A stretch of 10,917 nucleotides of DNA from the NCBI GenBank assembly GCA_000434235.1, contig FR891960.1, positions 1 through 10,917 on the forward strand. The letters run 5' to 3'. Under the pieces are notes generated by a model. The model was not told the origin of the DNA. It did not search any database and saw nothing but the letters and a program-made list of their open reading frames with translations. This DNA is from Alistipes sp. CAG:268 (lineage in GTDB: Bacteria; Bacteroidota; Bacteroidia; Bacteroidales; Rikenellaceae). The position numbers were made by a program, and so were the translations under genes. Of this stretch, positions 6,482-10,917 are shown piece after piece. Within the stretch, counting starts at the first letter, position 1; each line of letters begins with the position of its first letter.

Positions 6482-9259
6482 ATGAAAAAAAGAGCCATAC
6501 TACTTTTCTGGTTCCTGTGTCTGCTGCCGTTTGCCGCGGGGGCACAGGATGGCCGGCAGCGCACCGTCGAGACGGTCGTGGCCGACGTGCTGGCACAGCT
6601 GCCCGCCGGGCAGACAGCCGACTACCGAACCCTGATGGACGAACTGGCCGCAACGGGCACGGAAGGCATCCGGATACTCGCCGGGATGCTCGTCCCCGCC
6701 GGGCAGGGCAGCGACGCCGCCGTGGAGTACGCCCTGAGCGGCGTGGTCCATCACGTGACGGAACAAGAAAGCGGAGAGGCCCGCGATGCCGTGCGGCAAG
6801 GACTCGCACAGAGCATCGACACCTGCCCGGACCCTGCGGACCGCGCCTTCCTCATCTCGCTGCTTGCATGCTGCTCCACGGCAGAGGATGCAGCCGTTTT
6901 TGCGAAATACGCCGAAGACGGACAGCTTGCCGATGCCGCCGTCCGCGGCCTGATCGCGACGCCCGGATCGGAGCCGGCAATTCTTGAGCTGATGCAGCAA
7001 TCCGACGGTCCGTCGGCACGGCTGGCCCATGCCGCCGCAAAACGGCCGAGCGAAGGGGCCGAGGAGATCCTCCTTGCGTGGCTGGCCGACTACCCCACCG
7101 ACGATACGACCCGGGAAGCCATCTATGCCGCCCTGGCGGCATGCGGCGGCCGGACATCGCTCCGAGTGCTCGGGGATGCGGCGGCAGCCGCCGACTTCGA
7201 CTTTGCCCCGGGCGATGCGACGGGAGCCTTCCTCGACCTGCTGAACAACCTCGCCGAACGCGGCGACACGAAGGTCGTGCAGCGGGCCGCACGTGCGCTG
7301 GCCAAAGAGTCGGTACGCACGAACATCCGCACGGCCGCGCTCAAACTTCTGCTCCGCACCTCCCCCGAACAGCGTACCGAACTGCTGCTCGCGACGCTCG
7401 GGGACAACGACCGGGCCTACCGCTGCGCGGCACTCACCCTTGCAGCGGACTATACCGACGAGGCGCTGTGCGCAGCCATCGTCGGCGAATGGCCGAAACT
7501 GACGGCCGAGGCGCGCACGGATGTGGTGAACTGGTTGGGCGACCGCCACGCCGCTTCGCAGACCGCGACGGTACTGGCCGCCATCGACGCCTCGGATCCC
7601 GGGCTCGCCGCAGCCGCCGTGCGTGCGGCCGGCCGTCTCGGAGGCCAGGAGGCGCTCGAAGCGCTGATCGGCCGGCTGAACGGCCCGCTGGCCGAAGAGG
7701 CCGTAGCCGCACTGGCCTCGTTCAACGGCCAGGTGGACGACGGGCTCGTCGCGGCGCTCGATGCCGATCCCGTAACGCAGGCCAACGCCCTGCGGCTCGT
7801 CGCACGACGGCGGATCACCCGGGCAGCCGACCGGGTCTTCGCCCTGCTCGACGCCGGACAGGAACCCGTACGACAGGCCGCGCTGGCGGCCCTCGCCGGG
7901 ATGACGACGGCGGCGGATTTCCCGAGACTCTGCGACCGGCTCGACAACGCCACGGAGAGCGAAACGCCGCAAATCCAGGCCGGACTGCTGAACGCCCTGG
8001 CACAAATGGCTCCCGAGGAACAATACGCCCGAACGGCAGAGCGGATGGCCGCATCGGCTGAAAAGGCGCGCTACTACCCGCTGCTGGCACATACGGGCAC
8101 ACAGGAGGCGATCGACGCCCTGCTCGGCGGCGACGACCGCAAGGCGGCTTTCGCGGCACTGCTGACGGTAGAGAGTCCTGTCGTGCCGGAGGTGCTGTTC
8201 TCGCTGGCCACCGAGCACCCCGAATGGAAAGACGAGGCGATCACACGCTACACGGAACTCGTGACCGCGAACCGCACGCCCGAGGAGCAGGTGGCCTGCT
8301 GCACGAAAGCACTCGGAACGGATCCCGCCCCGGAGGTGAAGAACCGGCTGCTTGCAGCACTGGCAGGCACCGCCTCACTGCCGGCCGTCGAGGTGGCCGC
8401 CCGATACCTCGACGATCCCGCGACAGCCGCGGCGGCGGCCGATGCCGTGCGGAGAATCGCGGCAAAGAGCCCCGGCACGGGCGGAGAAACGGTGGTCGCG
8501 GCTCTCGAGCGGGCCCGCACGGTCTACGCCGGGCTGGCCTCTGAAGACGCCGACGCCGGCTATGCGGTGGACGAGATCAACGGGCTGCTGGCCCGCTACG
8601 CCGCCGTGCCGCGCTTCGAGCTGACGGAAGAGGAGGCGGCCGAGGGTTTCGAAGTGCTCTTCGACGGCCTCTCGCTCGAAAAGTGGACCGGCAACAAGAC
8701 CAACTACGTTCCGCAGGAGGGGACGATCTACGTCACGGCGCAATACGGCGGCAGTGGAAACCTCTACACCGTCAGGGAGTACGGCGACTTCATCCTGCGC
8801 TTCGAGTTCTCGTTCGTCCGCCCGGGTGTAAACAACGGAATCGGAATCCGCACCCCGATGGGTGTCGATGCCGCCTACCACGGCATGGAGATCCAGGTGC
8901 TCGACCACGATGACCCGATCTACAAAAACCTGCACATCTACCAGCAACACGGCTCTGTCTATGGGGTCATCCCGGCGCAAAAGCACGTCGTCTTCGGCGA
9001 ACAGGGGACGTGGAACACCGAGGAGATCCGCGCCGCAGGCGACCGCATCACCGTAACGGTCAATGGCGAGGTGATCCTCGACGGCAACATCCGCGAAGCC
9101 TGCGAGGGCCATAACGTGGCCCCCGACGGCTCGGAGCAGAACCCCTACACCGTGGACGGGCGGAACCACCCGGGGCTCTTCAACAAACGCGGTCACATCG
9201 GGCTGCTCGGCCACGGCCCCGGCATCCGGTTCCGCAACATCCGCATCAAGGAACTTTGA
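6482..9259 (+). CDS. Secreted HEAT-like repeat protein with C-terminal DUF1080 domain
   Basis: This is a 925-residue extracytoplasmic protein. The ATG at 6482 starts a clear Sec signal (MKKRAILLFW onward), with a type I cleavage site AGA|Q after residue 21. The Cys at 13 is not in a lipobox. The same frame stays open far upstream through the previous gene, but only in antiphase to it, so that extension is spurious. Residues about 25-705 are Ala/Leu-rich paired helices resembling HEAT/PBS-lyase repeats, clearest at about 364-475, and probably form a solenoid for binding a partner or polysaccharide. A DUF1080 domain fills about 714-925. It has LFDG (726-729), NNGIGIR (784-790), MEIQVLDHD (802-810), GHIGLLGHG (904-912) and a final FRNIRIKEL. 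Its entry motif (714-729) matches the tandem protein (33-48) at 12 of 16 residues, showing shared ancestry. The LQDHG of canonical members is replaced by LLGHG. Likely function is a 3-keto-glycoside-processing enzyme or binding scaffold. The substrate is unknown. Confidence 0.88.
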   Translation: MKKRAILLFWFLCLLPFAAGAQDGRQRTVETVVADVLAQLPAGQTADYRTLMDELAATGTEGIRILAGMLVPAGQGSDAAVEYALSGVVHHVTEQESGEARDAVRQGLAQSIDTCPDPADRAFLISLLACCSTAEDAAVFAKYAEDGQLADAAVRGLIATPGSEPAILELMQQSDGPSARLAHAAAKRPSEGAEEILLAWLADYPTDDTTREAIYAALAACGGRTSLRVLGDAAAAADFDFAPGDATGAFLDLLNNLAERGDTKVVQRAARALAKESVRTNIRTAALKLLLRTSPEQRTELLLATLGDNDRAYRCAALTLAADYTDEALCAAIVGEWPKLTAEARTDVVNWLGDRHAASQTATVLAAIDASDPGLAAAAVRAAGRLGGQEALEALIGRLNGPLAEEAVAALASFNGQVDDGLVAALDADPVTQANALRLVARRRITRAADRVFALLDAGQEPVRQAALAALAGMTTAADFPRLCDRLDNATESETPQIQAGLLNALAQMAPEEQYARTAERMAASAEKARYYPLLAHTGTQEAIDALLGGDDRKAAFAALLTVESPVVPEVLFSLATEHPEWKDEAITRYTELVTANRTPEEQVACCTKALGTDPAPEVKNRLLAALAGTASLPAVEVAARYLDDPATAAAAADAVRRIAAKSPGTGGETVVAALERARTVYAGLASEDADAGYAVDEINGLLARYAAVPRFELTEEEAAEGFEVLFDGLSLEKWTGNKTNYVPQEGTIYVTAQYGGSGNLYTVREYGDFILRFEFSFVRPGVNNGIGIRTPMGVDAAYHGMEIQVLDHDDPIYKNLHIYQQHGSVYGVIPAQKHVVFGEQGTWNTEEIRAAGDRITVTVNGEVILDGNIREACEGHNVAPDGSEQNPYTVDGRNHPGLFNKRGHIGLLGHGPGIRFRNIRIKEL

Positions 9260-9265
9260 ACCACG

Positions 9266-9344
9266 GCGGAGGGCGGAGACCGATCCAGGAGAACATCCGC
9301 CCTCCGCACCGTACCGGGATGCCGCATCAGCGCCCCGCATCCCG
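9266..9344 (+). other. Two consecutive inverted repeats in the intergenic gap
   Basis: The 109-base gap between the HEAT-DUF1080 gene and the second oxidoreductase holds two perfect inverted repeats. The first pairs GCGGAGGGCGGA (9266-9277) with TCCGCCCTCCGC (9296-9307) over an 18-base loop. The second pairs CGGGATGC (9315-9322) with GCATCCCG (9337-9344) over a 14-base loop. Neither is followed by a T-tract, so ordinary intrinsic termination is unlikely. They could stabilise or process the upstream mRNA, attenuate read-through into the last gene, or form an operator. No TAnnTTTG promoter is visible in this gap. The repeats are certain and the function is inferred. Confidence 0.6.
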
Positions 9345-9368
9345 CGAATTGAACCGCACGGAAAAGAT

Positions 9369-10622
9369 ATGAACAGATCCAACCCAGGCAATGGTCCCGT
9401 CAGGATCGTCGCCATCGGAGCGGGCAACCGCACGAACAAATACCTCGAATACGCCGTCCAACACCCCGAACGGCTGCAACTTGCAGGCGTCGTGGAGCTC
9501 AACCCGCTGCGTCGGGAGGCTGTGGCTGCAAAATTCGGACTCGCGCCGTCGCAATGCTTCGACGACTACCGCCTCTTCTTCGGGCAGCCCCGGTCGGCCG
9601 ATGCCGTGCTGATCGCGACTCCCGAGGACACGCACTTCGAGCCCTGCATGCTGGCCATCGAGGCGGGCTACGACGTACTGCTCGAGAAGCCCATCGCCCA
9701 AAGGCTCGACCAATGCCGGCAGATTGCCGAAGCGGCCCGCAGGCGGGGCGTGATCGTCGGGATCTGCCACGTCATGCGCTATCACCCCTATTTCGTCCGG
9801 ATCAAGGAGATCGTCGATTCGGGTGAACTGGGACAACTCATCTCGATAAACCATACGGCAGCAGTGGGCATAGACCGCATGACCCACTGCTTCGTGCGGG
9901 GACTCTGGCGCCGCGAAGAGTGTGCCAACCCGATGCTGATCTCGAAGTGCTGCCACGACATCGACTTTCTGCTGTGGCTTGCATCGTCGCAATGCCGGAA
10001 AATATCGTCGTTCGGATCGCTCAGGTGGTATCGCCGGGAGAATGCCCCGCAGGGTTCGGCCGAACGTTGCATAGCGTGCCCCGTCGAACCGACATGCCCC
10101 TACTCGGCCGTAGACCTCTACCGCACCCGGCGTGACTGGATCTCGAACTTCGACATACCCGAGGGAGCAACGCTCGACGAGGTAATCGAACGGCAGTTAC
10201 ACGACGGACCTTATGGGCGCTGCGTCTTCCGCTGCGACAACAATGTGGTGGACAACCAGGTCGTCACCATGGAGATGGCAAGCGGTGTCACGATATCGCT
10301 TTCCATGGAGACCTTCACGCTTGATGACCGGCGCGAAACACACATACGAATGACGCACGGCGAAATCGAGGGCGACGAACGCACACTGCGGATCCGAAAG
10401 TTCCGCGGAGGAGAGGAGCAGATCATCGACTTCAGGGAGCTGGCCGGAACGCCGTTCCACGCCGGTTCGGACCTGAATCTGATCGGGGACTTTGTCGAAG
10501 CGATCAGCCGGCGGGGCGGACACCGGTTCCGCACCACAATCGAGGAGTCGGTCGAAAGCCACCGGATCTGCTTCGAAGCCGAGCACAGCCGCCATACGGG
10601 GAAAACCCTCCTGCTTGAATAA
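9369..10622 (+). CDS. Cytoplasmic Gfo/Idh/MocA oxidoreductase with a cysteine cluster
   Basis: This 417-residue protein is the last gene of the cluster. It has no signal peptide, so it is probably cytoplasmic. The N-terminal Rossmann fold has VAIGAGNR (14-21). EKPIA at 107-111 carries the family lysine, and KCCHDIDF (193-200) supplies the catalytic-histidine region (H196). The C-terminal half holds C-x2-C-x5-C (Cys 234, 237, 243) followed by PYSA, then CVFRC (Cys 285 and 289) just before DNNVVDNQ. I recall this arrangement from a subset of Gfo/Idh/MocA proteins in which the cysteines could bind zinc or another metal; the ligand is an inference. The ATG at 9369 follows an A-rich stretch (GGAAAAGAT) and fits the fold start. 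It is only distantly like the Tat-exported oxidoreductase upstream, so it is not a recent duplicate. A likely role is oxidation or reduction of an imported sugar from the same pathway. Confidence 0.9.
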   Translation: MNRSNPGNGPVRIVAIGAGNRTNKYLEYAVQHPERLQLAGVVELNPLRREAVAAKFGLAPSQCFDDYRLFFGQPRSADAVLIATPEDTHFEPCMLAIEAGYDVLLEKPIAQRLDQCRQIAEAARRRGVIVGICHVMRYHPYFVRIKEIVDSGELGQLISINHTAAVGIDRMTHCFVRGLWRREECANPMLISKCCHDIDFLLWLASSQCRKISSFGSLRWYRRENAPQGSAERCIACPVEPTCPYSAVDLYRTRRDWISNFDIPEGATLDEVIERQLHDGPYGRCVFRCDNNVVDNQVVTMEMASGVTISLSMETFTLDDRRETHIRMTHGEIEGDERTLRIRKFRGGEEQIIDFRELAGTPFHAGSDLNLIGDFVEAISRRGGHRFRTTIEESVESHRICFEAEHSRHTGKTLLLE

Positions 10623-10694
10623 CCGACACGACGGGAGCCAACAAACATTCTCACCGGTCGGCCCGGTACCGCCGTACAAAACCTTGAAAACGAC

Positions 10695-10730
10695 ACACCC
10701 GGGGATTTCCCCGGGTGTATCTCTTCCTGT
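10695..10730 (+). terminator. Hairpin terminator closing the cluster
   Basis: A perfect 10-bp stem, ACACCCGGGG (10695-10704) with CCCCGGGTGT (10709-10718), closes a 4-base ATTT loop. It lies 72 bases after the last oxidoreductase stop. On the plus strand the following bases are pyrimidine-rich (ATCTCTTCCTGTCTT) but not a clean T-run. On the minus strand the stem is followed by GTCGTTTTC, so it may act in both directions between convergent genes. Confidence 0.75.
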
Positions 10731-10917
10731 CTTACCGTCCCGACAACCGTTCGAAACAGATTCCTGCTCCTGCAGCAAGCCGAGGGCGAAGCTCAGAACG
10801 ATTCCCCGTCCGGCGGGGCAGAGATATCGGGCAGGCCCCGTTTCTCTTGTAAGGCGATCGGGGCATACAAGGATTCAGGGATTCCTCGTCCTCCGGCTGC
10901 ACAGGCAACCGACAAGC
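10719..10917. other. Right-edge region without a confident gene
   Basis: No plus-strand gene start or promoter is evident here. On the minus strand a frame is open from the window edge (10915) down to a TGA at 10793-10795. It would give 40 residues ending in PPDGESF and could be the C-terminus of a convergent gene served by the bidirectional hairpin at 10695-10718. Its third-position GC is clearly below that of the other genes here, and I recognise no domain. A second minus-strand frame running to about 10730 is arginine-rich and looks like noise. A short hairpin, CCCCG/CGGGG (10804-10818), is also present. Confidence 0.25.

Noticed and set aside
6474..6485. Three-codon mini-ORF (Met-Lys-Arg-stop) overlapping the ATG at 6482 by ATGA
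   Set aside because: It looks like translational coupling but is too short to distinguish from chance, and the preceding gene already ends at 6458.
1..10917. CRISPR arrays, tRNA/rRNA genes, insertion sequences or phage genes
   Set aside because: No spaced direct repeats, tRNA cloverleaf, rRNA-like stretches, transposase motifs or terminal inverted repeats with target duplications were seen.

Overview
The window is GC-rich and looks like a chromosome segment from a high-GC member of the Bacteroidales, most like Alistipes (Rikenellaceae). Four things point there. A promoter at 3734-3765 matches the Bacteroidetes -33/-7 consensus, with an exact TAnnTTTG box. The genes lack clear Shine-Dalgarno sequences and often have A-rich leaders. 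The gene content (lipoprotein and Tat-exported DUF1080 and Gfo/Idh/MocA proteins) is typical of gut Bacteroidetes. The IF-2 is of the long type, with a low-complexity N-terminal extension. The genus is an inference from composition and gene style.

Region 1 (1-3700) is housekeeping. It holds the 3' three-quarters or more of infB (translation initiation factor IF-2, entering from the left edge). After a 25-base gap comes a complete acetyl-CoA hydrolase/transferase-family CoA-transferase with its catalytic glutamate motif. The pair ends at a very strong intrinsic terminator (12-bp perfect stem followed by seven T).

Region 2 (3734-10718) is one same-strand cluster of four genes. Only one promoter was recognised, at its left end, and a hairpin closes it. 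In order the genes are: (a) a lipoprotein with two divergent DUF1080 (3-keto-disaccharide hydrolase-like, PF06439) domains; (b) a Gfo/Idh/MocA oxidoreductase with a twin-arginine signal; (c) a 925-residue secreted protein with a long HEAT-like helical-repeat region and a C-terminal DUF1080 domain; and (d) a leaderless Gfo/Idh/MocA oxidoreductase with a CxxC-x5-C cysteine cluster. Gaps between a, b and c are 34 and 23 bases. The gap between c and d is 109 bases and carries two consecutive inverted repeats.

The combination suggests a 3-keto-glycoside pathway. A Gfo/Idh/MocA enzyme would oxidise the C3 hydroxyl of a glycoside, and DUF1080 proteins would cleave the activated 3-keto-glycoside outside the cytoplasm. 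A second, cytoplasmic oxidoreductase could finish the product or recycle cofactor. The pathway logic comes from the families. The substrate, and the assignment of each gene to a step, are inference.

Region 3 (10719-10917) contains no confident gene. A 40-codon minus-strand open frame at the right edge may be the tail of a convergent gene, but its codon use is weak.
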